The position numbers and the translations under genes are program-made. Shown here piece by piece: positions 1 through 10,000 of a stretch of DNA of 10,618 bases (its first letter is position 1; every line of letters starts with the position of its first letter). The stretch lies in contig JAZTXE010000076.1 of the NCBI GenBank assembly GCA_045636205.1, forward strand, positions 1-10,618, given 5' to 3'. Under the pieces are notes generated by a model, which saw nothing but the letters and a program-made list of their open reading frames with translations, was not told where the DNA came from and did not search any database. Source of the stretch: JAZRUF01 sp045636205. Its GTDB lineage: Bacteria; Bacillota; Clostridia; Oscillospirales; JAAYXM01.

Positions 1-1
1 A

Positions 2-610
2 CAGGGCACTGTTCCGACCTCTTTCACCGTCGGTGATGCGGCTGCAACTGTCGCATTCAAGCTTGGTGCAATGACCCCGACCAGCGTAACCGCAACCTCT
101 GACGACGCTGCTGTAGAAGTTACAACAAGCCGCAACAGCGTAACATTTACGCCGGTATCTGCAGGTACTGCAAAAGTAACCGTAACCGCAAACTATATGG
201 GTGGCACTTTTGAGAAAGTTTATACCATTACCGTAGCCCCGAAGCAGGCAAACATAATCAACAAGGAAATCTTCGGCGATGTAAGCGCATACATTACAAA
301 AGACGGCAATTTCGTTGCATTCTCAGGTATTGACACTACCGAGTACAAGGAAGTCGGATTTATCATTAACGGCGAGTATGTTCCGGTTGAAAATAACGCT
401 GTATATGAGAGTATTAATGTAACAAGCACCAAGGAAGAAACCATTACAGGTGCTGATTTCTTCAAGAGCACAAGCCCGACAAAGCCGTATGTATTCTTTA
501 GCTCCAAAACCGTAACGGGTACGGTTGTTTTCCAGCCGTATGCAGTACCGGTTGACGGAGATTATGATAACGCGATTGTTGGTTACACCTACAGCGTAAG
601 CTTGTCCTAA
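2..610 (+). CDS. C-terminal part of a surface-type protein with a bacterial Ig-like (Big_2-type) domain; 5' end outside the window
   Basis: The reading frame is open from base 2 to the TAA at 608-610, so 202 residues are visible and the true start is to the left. The ATG at 71 lies inside a domain and is not the start. Visible residues 1-79 have the repetitive, Thr/Val/Ala-rich beta pattern of a Big_2 Ig-like domain, with the typical ending SAGTAKVTVTA followed by a final strand YTITV. Residues 82-202 form a second beta-rich domain that I do not recognise, with VGFIINGEY, ADFFKSTSP and VVFQPYAVP, ending in YTYSVSLS. There is no SLH, sortase or dockerin signal at this C-terminus, so any wall attachment must lie upstream. 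The small gene at 633 follows after 22 bases and is probably in the same transcript. The domain style suggests an extracellular protein; its activity is unknown. Confidence 0.85.
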   Translation, partial: QGTVPTSFTVGDAAATVAFKLGAMTPTSVTATSDDAAVEVTTSRNSVTFTPVSAGTAKVTVTANYMGGTFEKVYTITVAPKQANIINKEIFGDVSAYITKDGNFVAFSGIDTTEYKEVGFIINGEYVPVENNAVYESINVTSTKEETITGADFFKSTSPTKPYVFFSSKTVTGTVVFQPYAVPVDGDYDNAIVGYTYSVSLS

Positions 611-616
611 TCAAAC

Positions 617-623
617 AAGGAGG
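617..623 (+). promoter_or_regulatory. Ribosome binding site of the 52-residue gene
   Basis: AAGGAGG is a near-perfect Shine-Dalgarno sequence, nine bases before the ATG at 633. It is the main evidence that this short frame is translated. Confidence 0.85.
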
Positions 624-632
624 TATTATAGG

Positions 633-791
633 ATGAAAAAGTACATAGCTCCTGAAATGGAAATAACAAATTTCAAAGCGGTTGACGTTCTGACCTTGTC
701 AGAGTCGACAATTGAACCTGCTACGGCTACAACAGTTGAAGCGGATAATCCGGTTGCGTTTAGCGACCAGTTCGGCGGCTTTGATCAGTAA
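633..791 (+). CDS. Small uncharacterised 52-residue protein with C-terminal FGGFDQ
   Basis: The frame runs from ATG 633 to TAA 789-791, with an in-frame TAA directly after. It has a strong ribosome binding site before it and an intrinsic terminator after it. The protein starts MKKYIAPEMEI, continues with an acidic, Thr/Ala/Glu-rich middle, has no cysteine, signal peptide or membrane segment, and ends FGGFDQ. The same last residues, GGFDQ, close a second frame at 10600-10618 on the minus strand. The two differ there only at two synonymous third positions, which supports real coding. Short proteins beginning MKKY-x-x-PE are common in Clostridia and usually have no assigned function; some RiPP precursors have similar leader-like starts, but no modifying enzyme is visible here. 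It is probably co-transcribed with the Ig-domain gene. Function unknown. Confidence 0.8.
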   Translation: MKKYIAPEMEITNFKAVDVLTLSESTIEPATATTVEADNPVAFSDQFGGFDQ

Positions 792-806
792 TAATTGCAA
801 AAACAG

Positions 807-837
807 AAAGGGTATTGCACTATGCAATGCCCTTTTT
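807..837 (+). terminator. Rho-independent terminator after the small gene
   Basis: A 10-bp stem (810-819 with 823-832, one U-G wobble) has a three-base loop and is followed by five T (833-837). Three A before the stem (807-809) can pair with the first T residues. It lies 15 bases after the stop codon and ends the plus-strand transcript of the Ig-domain gene and small gene. Confidence 0.88.
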
Positions 838-931
838 ACGTGGTTATGGGTTGAGTGGGATTCTCGAAATCCTACAGTCGCACGTCGCCTCCACCATTCA
901 TTTTCACGTAAACCGTGAAATTACAGTAAAA
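838..931. other. Intergenic spacer between convergent transcription units
   Basis: No gene is seen. Two short hairpins are present: a 5-bp stem GGATT/AATCC at 858-872 and a perfect 7-bp stem TTTCACG/CGTGAAA at 902-920. Neither has a T tract. They may be remains of a dispersed repeat, but I cannot confirm this from one copy. Confidence 0.4.
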
Positions 932-962
932 CAGCGTATAGGATTTAAATTCCTATACGCTG
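932..962 (-). terminator. Intrinsic terminator of the giant lyase gene
   Basis: A perfect 12-bp stem (932-943 with 951-962) surrounds a seven-base AT loop. On the minus strand it is followed by TTTT and lies about 42 bases after the stop codon of the giant gene. On the plus strand it is followed by a T-rich stretch (ATTTTGTTTG), so it may also work as a backup terminator for the convergent unit. Confidence 0.82.
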
Positions 963-1004
963 ATTTTGTTTGTTGGTTTTAGGTGTAAAATTCACCATAT
1001 TTTA

Positions 1005-4000
1005 TTATTTTGCCAACACACGGCTGAGCATTACCGCAACCTCTGCGCGTGTTGCGCGACCAGTCGGATTAATTCGTCCGTTTGCACCTGCGATTGCGCC
1101 CACCTTTATAAGCTGCGCTACAGCATCGCGTGCATAATCGGTAATCTGTGCGGAATCCGCAAACTGTGCGAGCACGCTCTCGTCTGCTGCATCCAACTCC
1201 TTGCCGACCGCCTTGAGTGCACGAGAGAGCATTACCATCATATCCTGACGTGTAATCTCACCCTCAGGATTGAACTTGTTGTCGCCGATACCGCCGACGA
1301 TGCCGTTTGCCTTGGCAAGGCGAAGCTCTTCCGCGTAGTACTTGTTAGCCGATACGTCTGCAAAGTGCTCACCATCACCCTCGGTTACATCGAATGCGCG
1401 GACAAGCATAATTGCAAAATCTGCACGGTTAATCCTCTTTGCGGGTGAGTACGTATTAGCACTCGTTCCGTTAATAACGCCCTTGTCTACCAACGCGTAG
1501 ATTGCATCCTTCGCCCAGTCGTGGTTTTCAAGGTCAACGAATTTTTCGACTGTTGCACTGCCGCCTCCTGCATTGTCTTCGGTTTCGGTATCAGTGCTAT
1601 CCTCGGGCTTGGTTGTATCTTCAGGCTCGGTGGTATCCGATGAACCGCCGGAGGATGAGCCTCCTCCGCCACCGCCACCGCCGCCACCTGACGGTGTGCT
1701 CGGATTATCATCTACTGCAGGAGGTGTGGTGGGTTTGTCATCATCGCTTGCCGGAGGTGTGCTCGGCTGAGTATCGGTTACACTTCCCGCGGATTTGTAA
1801 ACGTCAATAATTACGTTTATAGAGGTAAATCCGAAGTCATTCTCCGCTCTTACAATCATACCGTGCTTGCCCGCCTGATTCTCATCGGGTGTCCAGGTTA
1901 TTACGCCGGTCTCCGCATCAATGCTTGCGCCACGCGGCATGCGGTTTGACGAGTATCTGATACCGCCTTCGGTGCTCTTCGCGCTGACAGCTGCATTAAT
2001 CTTTTTGCCGGTTGCAGCGGAGAAGATGTAATCACCGTGTACGTTTACCGGTGCCGCACTCTCGGAGTATGAGAGCGGAATGGTTGCCGCCTGACCGCGT
2101 GCAATGTTGTAGACATAACCCGCGTTCATGTCCTTCGCGTCCTTGTAGCTGCGGATGAAGGTAACGTCACCCACGTCAAGCGTAAGGTCCGTGCCGTCAG
2201 CGGTTGCGCCCTTAATCTCGTAAGCCGCGTTGTGCGCACCGTCATTTTCAATGACTACCATGCGGCCGACAAGGTCCTCGGGATTTTCAACCTCGCTGTC
2301 GAGCTTGATGTTAATCTTATTCTCAAAGCTCAGCTGCTCGGTAAATGAGGTTATACGTCCGGTATATGCCGCGGGAGCTTCGGTCTCGCCGTCGATTATA
2401 TCGCCGTCGAGTACATACTTAAAGCCAACCGTGCCGTTCTGTACCGAGTATACACCCACGATGCCTCTGAAGTCGAATATGCCGCCTACATCGTATGTTA
2501 CGCTGTTATCGGTTGAGTAAACCACATAGTCAGCGCGTCCGTCCTTGAAGTTAACCTTGAGTGCACGTGCGACAGAGCCGGGTGTGGGGATGTCCTCAGT
2601 TGTAAGCTCGACTGCTTCAACCGATTCAATGTAGTCCTCACCGTCATACGGCTCGATTACCGCGCTAAAGAGCGTGTCAAGCTCAACCTCTTCGTCCGGG
2701 CTGGTTCTGCGGACAAGCAGATGGTCAAGGTGGTCTACAGTCTTGTTTGACGAGGTTCTCGGCGCATAGCTGTATGCCGCGGTGAGCTCTTCAGGCTCAA
2801 AATCGTTTACCATGGTAAGCTTAAGGCCTAAGTCGCGTTTGCCCTCAAGCTTCTTGCCGTAGTCGGCAATCTTGAAGTTTGCGACAAAGGAGTTGATACC
2901 CGGGTTATCCGCACGGCGGATATGGTCAAGCCAGCTTGAGCCGTCCAGGCGGCCTGATGTGCCGAACGGAACATCCGTGCCTGCATAGGTACCTACCCAC
3001 TCGCCGTTTTCCTTCTGCTCTGTAAACTCAACCGGCTCGCCCTCGTGGGTGACATCCATCTTTGAGCTCTGTGCATGGAAGGAATAGAGATGGTCCGTAC
3101 CGCCCAGGATTCGGAAGAAGTCAACGCCGTAGGAAACCTCTTCGTTTGCACGAATCATAACCACGGTTCTGCGGTACTCGTCAACAAGTCCCTCATATGC
3201 CTTGGAATCAATGTCCATTACCTTAACATCGCCCGCGTCATCCATGTGAAGCGGGAAGCCTGCCTTATTGGTGTCATTCTGCTTCTTGTTGTTTACAACC
3301 ACAGTGTTATGGCTTATCGTGTTATCCACCCACTCCAGGTCGTTTCCTTCGTCACCGGACGCTTCCGGATAACCCAGGTCGGGCAGGAAGTTAAAGCCGT
3401 ATGCCTCCATACCCAGATTCAACTGGTCGTTGTGGCAGTGTGATGTGTGGTTTACGGAAGTATTAATCCAGAAGTCACGCATTGTGTTTATAACATCATT
3501 GGTTACCGGGTTTACAAGGCGTGAACCGTCACGGATTGCCGCAAAGCCGAAGCCTGAGAGCAGGGTGTTACTCTGCATGTCAAGCTCGCCCTCGGTCTCG
3601 ATTATATCGGAAATCTCTTCCTTGATGGATTCGGGGTTCTTTCTGAATATGCTCGTGTGCAAATCCTTTACCGAGTTTCCGTTTAGCATGTAGATAGTCT
3701 GCCCAATCTGTTCATTCGGAGCCTTATCCCATGCCTCGAGCATCGTGTCCATGCCAAGACCGTAGCTGGTAGACGGAACCGCACCGCCGTCACCCAATGC
3801 AGGCATGTACTTGCGTGCAAGGGTCAGGTTAATAAAGGATGTAAACATCTTTACATATTTCGGGTTGTTGTAAAGGTCCGCTGACGGATAGGTTTCGTAG
3901 CCGTAGAGCACGTCACCCAAATCAATCATGTTGGTAAGCCAGATTGTGTTGTAACCGACCGCCTCTTCGTTACCGAAGCCGTCACGGTCAACTACACTGA

Positions 4001-7000
4001 CAAGCTGATTGAGCACGCTTCCGCCGGTTACCTCTTTTTCTCCCTTACCGCCGGCTACGCCGTAGCGCATGCACCAGTCAATCCATTCACCGGTCTCGGG
4101 CATTGCATCGAGTGCAACCGCCGCTGCCGCAACCGTGTACTGATGCATACCGAAGTTACCGTCGATTGCGCCCGTGCAGGCGGACTCGTAAATCTCTCTG
4201 AGGATTCCGTCCTCAATATTCTTGCGGATAGCCGAGGTGGTCTCCTTCTTATTCTCAAGACCGTAACGTTCGGCTTTGTCTGAAAGGAATTCTATTACCT
4301 GGCTGTCCTCAAACGCCGGGTAGAGTGCGTCATATGCACGCACGATTATCGGCATAAGGGTATTGCCTTCCTCAATGCTTCCTAAAATATTACCCTGGTA
4401 TCCGCCGCCGTGGTTGTTACCGAAGTCCCACTTCTCGGCGCCCCAATGCACCGAGCCGTCCGTGTACGGATAAATGTCAGCAATTCGGTCAAGGAGTATC
4501 GCGCCGACGCGACCGTATTTGATGTCGCCCGTGTACATATACGCATCTGCAAGGGTGCTCAGAGCTGCTGCGATAACCGCCGGGTTGTTTTTGCTTCCCT
4601 TTCCGCCATAGTACAAACCGAAGTTGTTGTAGTAAGCTATGTAGGAGTGGTTTTCAATGCGCTCCGGGGTTTTCTCATCGAATATTCTTCCGGTACGGTA
4701 GCCGTAGCCGTCATCAACGCCCCATGCTTCCTCGGTCTCAGTCTCAAGCAGTCCCTCTCCCCTGTTGAGGGTGGAAACATGTTTGAGGTCGGTGTACATA
4801 TTATTCTTTAAGAATCCGATGCCGGGCATTCTCTCGCCTGCTTTGAGCATCTCGTCATACTTCTCATAGCTTTCAATGCCGCGCTCTGTGTACTCAGCCT
4901 TATTAAGCTCGTAGTGTACCTTGTGGGACTTTTCATAGCTCCACTGGCTGGAGGGTACTCCGTAGAGCTCCTCTTCGCCCGGCTCAACAATACCCAGCTT
5001 GTAGAATGAGCCAAAGTCGTTTGTCGGGAACTTTCTTCTGCAGTCCGGGCACTGTACCTTCCACGGGCTGTTGATAGGATCGCATACCCATCCGTACAGG
5101 CTGTACTTGAGGTTTATATTTACGCCGCAGTAACGGCAGTAGATATTGTTCGGGTCGCCGACGAAGCCTACAAAAATGCTTCGCGGAAGCTCCTGAGTGG
5201 TAATCAGGTTCCACATGTACTCGGTATCAAGATACCTCTCCGCATCCTTTACCGCGGTATCGCGCATGTTGCGTGCCCATGAATACTTCTCAATGTTCTC
5301 ACGCGCATTTGCAATCTCTTCTTCAGTGTAAATCGTGCGCTTGGTCTTACCGTTTGAGATAAGAACCATCATCTTGCCCGATACTTCTTTTCCAAGCGCG
5401 GAGGCGGTGACGTTGATATACGTCTTTCCGAGTGCAATCGGAGTTACTGCCAGACCGTCCTCGGTTACGGTGGCAATCTCCTCGTCTTCACTTTCAACGC
5501 TTAAAATCTCAACATCAACCTGATTTCCGTTGTTGAGGAAGCCTGATACCGTGAAGGTCTGCGGCTCACTCTCGGAATTAAAGTAGAGAGCAGACGGAGT
5601 AAATACAATCTTTTCAAACTCGGTATCCGTAACGTCAAGCTTAATAGATAATTCTCTCGCATCAAAGTCAGCGTATTTTGCGGTGACGGAGATGTTTGCA
5701 ACGCCTGCCTTGATGGCATTTATTGTCCATACGCCCTCAACCTTCTCAACCGTTGCAACCTCCGGATTGTCAGATGTTGCCTCAATTTCAAACTCAGAGG
5801 TATCTATATTTTTTCCGTCGGTCATTGTACCCTTTACGACAATCGGGTAGCTCAGACCGCTGTAAGCTTCCGCGGCTTCGACATATGCGGTTACCGCCTC
5901 AAGGTTATTTTTGTAAACGGTTATCTCGCAGCTTCCCTTAACAAAGGTCTTGCCTCCGTCAATTGAGCCTTCCGCCCAGATTGTTGCAAGTCCCTCACCG
6001 ATCGGAGTTACGTCGCCGGTCTTTTCATCAACCGTTACAATATCAGTATCCTCGGTCCAATATCTGACCTGCAGCTCGGGCATGTCCGCAACCTTTACGT
6101 TCGGGTCATTATTGTTGGGCTTTAACTCAACCGTAGCACCCGAGGACATCTTAGCCTTGCCGCGAACGGTAGTCGCGCCGTCGGTTGAGATGTAATTCGA
6201 GTCAGCTGCAAGCACAAGTCTGTCAAACGTCGGAAGATTGTCGTCACGCACCTCGCGGAAGTACGTTACCGCGGGCATCATGCCTATATTTTCTTTTCCC
6301 GGCGGGTAACGGCATCCGCGGAAGACGATTATGTGTACGCCCTCTTCAAGGTAGATGGTACGCATTCTCTTCTCACGAAGCTCGTCTGCATAGCCGCCGT
6401 TGTAGTAATCGTATTCGCCGACGAAGTTATTGTCGATAAAGATGTCCGTGGGTCCGCGGTCGGGGTTACCGCCGCCGATATGCGCAATCTCATACCATCC
6501 GCTCTGAGAAATCTTGAAGCGGAAGGCAAGGTCTGAGCTGTACGGGTCAGCCGCATTGTGACCCTGGTTTGGTGCTCCGCGCATTGAAGCGTCCGCACCG
6601 AAGGACTGGAATCGGTAATTAAGTGACGCATTGTACGCTCTCTTGGTTGAGAGCTCCTTTATCGGCTCCCAGTTCCAGCCGTTTGCAAAGCTTACATTGT
6701 CACGTATAGGCGTGGTTCCGTCAACATTCGGGTTTTCCTTCAAGCGGAAGCTTATAAACTCGTTGTTGAGCGGAGGCAGATTGTCAAAATCGACCTCTAT
6801 CTCCAACGTTGCCTCCTGCTCTTTGCCGTTTACGGTAGCTTTTGCCTTTATTACTGCAGTACCCGTAGCCGCGGCGGTTGCAACGTTGCCGTCAATGGTA
6901 ACCTCGCCGCCCTCGGTCCAGTATTCTACACCGCTAAACTCCGCCTGAGTCATGTCCACAACAAGGCCGCTCTCAAGCGTACCGATAAGGCTAAGCTCGG

Positions 7001-10000
7001 TCGACTGTGTTCTGTAAATCTTATCACCGCGTGAGGATACTATTTCGATGCTCCCCAGCGGTGCGGTCGGGTCAAGTACCTCAAAGTCGTACTCTGCATA
7101 AACGCCGCAGTCAACGCCGCCCTGCTTAAGGCCGACTTTTACCGTGGTCTCGCCGACTCCCTTTACCTTTAACTCGCTTCCTTCAACCGCGATAACGTCC
7201 TCATCAGAGCTTTCAAGTGTAAGCTCCATCTCATCCTTCATGGTACCGTTAATGTTCTTCATAAACGGTACTTCCGCGCCGTTTTCGTACTTAATCGTCG
7301 CACCCGATACTGTAATCGTATCGCCAATGCGCGGGTCGGTAGATGAAATCTCAGGGATAATCTCGCTTACCGCGCTCATGTCCTCGCGCGGGGTCAGGCG
7401 CACATGTCCGGGGTGCTGATTTGAACTGCTCTTCCCCTGTTTAATTGTGCGTATGGTGAGAGTGTGTACGCCCTCAATGAGGTATACAGAGCGCATGTTT
7501 GCAACAGGCATGTGGACAACTCCGCCCGTCACATCTGAATAGTAGCTGTACTCACCGATGTATATGCCGTCTATGTAATGCGCGGCTATACCGCCGGTGG
7601 AGTAACCGCCGCCGCATATCTCTATGTCATAGTAGCCCGAGCCCTTGACATCGAGCTCGAATACACCGTCACATGAAACCGGTACACCCACCGCATTGTC
7701 AATAGAAATTATAACACCGTAGGTCTGGAAACGCGCGCCGCTCTTGTCGGGTGCCTGAGCTACACGCGAGCAGCTCTTTGAGGTGTTAATCTGCCAGTTC
7801 GAGCCGTTTGCAAAGCTGATAGTCGGCTGCAGAGCGGTCTTGCCCGCACCCTTGACTGACTCTTTATCCTCGCTCTGGTGGAAGTCAAATATCTGCTCCT
7901 GCGCCGGAGCGTCACTTACCGGGTCAAGCGTTACATGGCTCAGGAATCCGAGCTTGTTTGTGCTCTCAAGTGAGCGCATAATCATGACGTAAGTTCCCGG
8001 CATGTCAAACTCGACAACTCCGAGAATTTCAGCACTCTTTAATCCGTCTTTGTCCGCGTTAAATGAGTACTGACCGACCGACTTACCGTCGATTATAAAC
8101 TCACACTTTGCGCCGCTTGAGGCTGCATAACCGTCAACCGAGACCGAGTACTTGCCCGCCGCGGGGACTTCAATGTTAAACGCAAGGTCTGATTTGTTGG
8201 TATAAGCATCCTGGATAACGTATCCGACGTACAGACCGTAATCCTCAAAATACGGAGCATAGTTTCCGCTTCCGATGATAAAGCGCGAGGAGGAAAGGGA
8301 CTGGTTCATCTCCCAGTTAAAGTCCTCCTGACCAATCTTTACCGCGTTTATCTTCTTTAAACGGTAGTTTGCAGCACTGCTGTCAATCTTCTGACCGACA
8401 AAGTCGTAAACTATTTTCTTCTGCGCGAGTATCGGAGAGAGCGTCACATGTCCCGGGTAGATATTTGAGCCGTGGCCTTCCTTCGCGCGGATGGTAAGCT
8501 CGTAATTTCCCGCCTTCGGGAAAGTGTAACGTCCGATAGTCTCATCCGGCTTCGGGTTGAGCTCTACCGATGAGTAGAAGCTGTACGAGCCAACCTTTTC
8601 GCCGTTTATATAGTAGTCCGTGTCCGCACCGCTTGACGTTGCCAAGCCGCCGGTAGAGATATAATACTCGCCCGGGTACGGAACCTGAATGTTAAATGTC
8701 AGGTCAAACTTGGTCGCGTCCGTGTCGTTCGGACCAAAACCAACCTGCGCGCCATACGGCTGGAAGCGCGGATAAGTGCCTGTAGCAAAGCGCTGTGCGC
8801 TCTTTTCCGCATTCCATGACCACATGAAGCCGTCCAGGCCGATATGAACCTTGTCAAACTTAACGCCGCTTGCATATCTTCCGTCAAACGCATCCGCCGG
8901 AAGCTGCTTGAAGCTGTAAACAATCTTCTCAGGCGCGGTGGGTGCCGGAGTCAGCGTGACATTTCGCGGATAAACCGCAAGCTTGTCGTTGGTCGCACGG
9001 ATAGTCAGGTCATACTCTCCCGGCTGGTCAAAGGTATACTCACCGATAATCTCCGCGTCTTTCGGGTTGAACTGTTTTTCCGAATAGAAGCTGTAGGAGC
9101 CGATTTTGGTGCCGTTGATGTAATAATCCGTGTCAGCACCTGCAGACAGGGAAAGACCCAGAGTTGAAACCTGATATGTTCCCGCCGCGGGGACAAGGAT
9201 GTTGAGCGTCAGGTCGCGGTTGTTTTCGGAGGTGTCGTCAGTTCTGAAGTTGCAGTTGATACCGTATGTATCGAGCTTCGGAGCGGTCGACGGGATAGCG
9301 GTAAACTTGCCCGCACTCTTTCCCGCGTCAAATGACCAGTTGTAGCCGTCCTTGCCGATTTGGACATTTGCAATCGGAGTCCCGCGCTTGTAGGGGTCGT
9401 CCGAATCCTGGCTGTCATTGCGGTTTACGAAGTTGTAAACCGTAACCTCAGGCTCGGGCTCTGCCGGGGTAAACGCAATTTTTGCAATATAGTGTCCGTT
9501 AGCGTTGGATACCTTGCGGAAGGTAACCGTGTTGATGCCCGCATTAAGCTCAACTACACAGTCACCGCCTTTAAGTCCGGTAACACCTAAATCGCTGTAG
9601 AGCAGAGTTCCGCAATACGGCGCGGTGGCATAGCTCAGCTTACCCACCGGAGTGCCGTTTACAAACAATCCCGCCTCTGCACCGCCGGTGAGCGTATAGC
9701 CCTGGAGCTTGCTCACAACATATCTGCCCGCCGTGGGTACAGAGATATTAACCGTCAGGTCCGCAGCTTTTGTCGGATTGCCGGTATTGAAGTTTGCAGC
9801 CGCGCTTCCGTCAAGACCGTAGGACTGGAAACGGATTTTGCTTGAAGTAAGCGCCGGTGCGCTCAGAGCCGAGTTAAATTCCCAGTTCCAGCCATCTTCA
9901 ATGGATACATCGTAAACGCTGTAGTCCTTTTGGCGACCCGGGTCGGAAACTCCGGCCGCCTGAAGCTCCGCGAGCCTTGCCGCAAGCAGCGCTGCAGTCT

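Noticed and set aside
71..610. ATG at 71 as the start of a 179-residue protein
   Set aside because: The frame is open to the left edge and the Ig-like domain already begins before this Met; there is no ribosome site before it.
633..791. Firm call of a RiPP precursor
   Set aside because: The start is leader-like, but there is no cysteine-rich or typical core and no modifying enzyme or transporter in the window; kept only as a possibility.
712..918. Plus-strand frame of 68 residues overlapping the small gene
   Set aside because: It overlaps the better supported 633-791 gene in another frame, runs through the terminator, and has no ribosome site.
841..931. tRNA-like stretch (GGATTCTCGAAATCC)
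   Set aside because: The 5-bp stem looks like a T-arm, but no acceptor, D or anticodon arms can be built around it.
966..1448. Cys-rich 160-residue plus-strand frame
   Set aside because: It is antisense to the SLH domains, which are clearly coding on the minus strand.
1573..1770. Plus-strand frame with a ten-proline run
   Set aside because: It is the antisense of the Gly10/Ser linker of the lyase gene, so its low complexity is a reflection of that linker.
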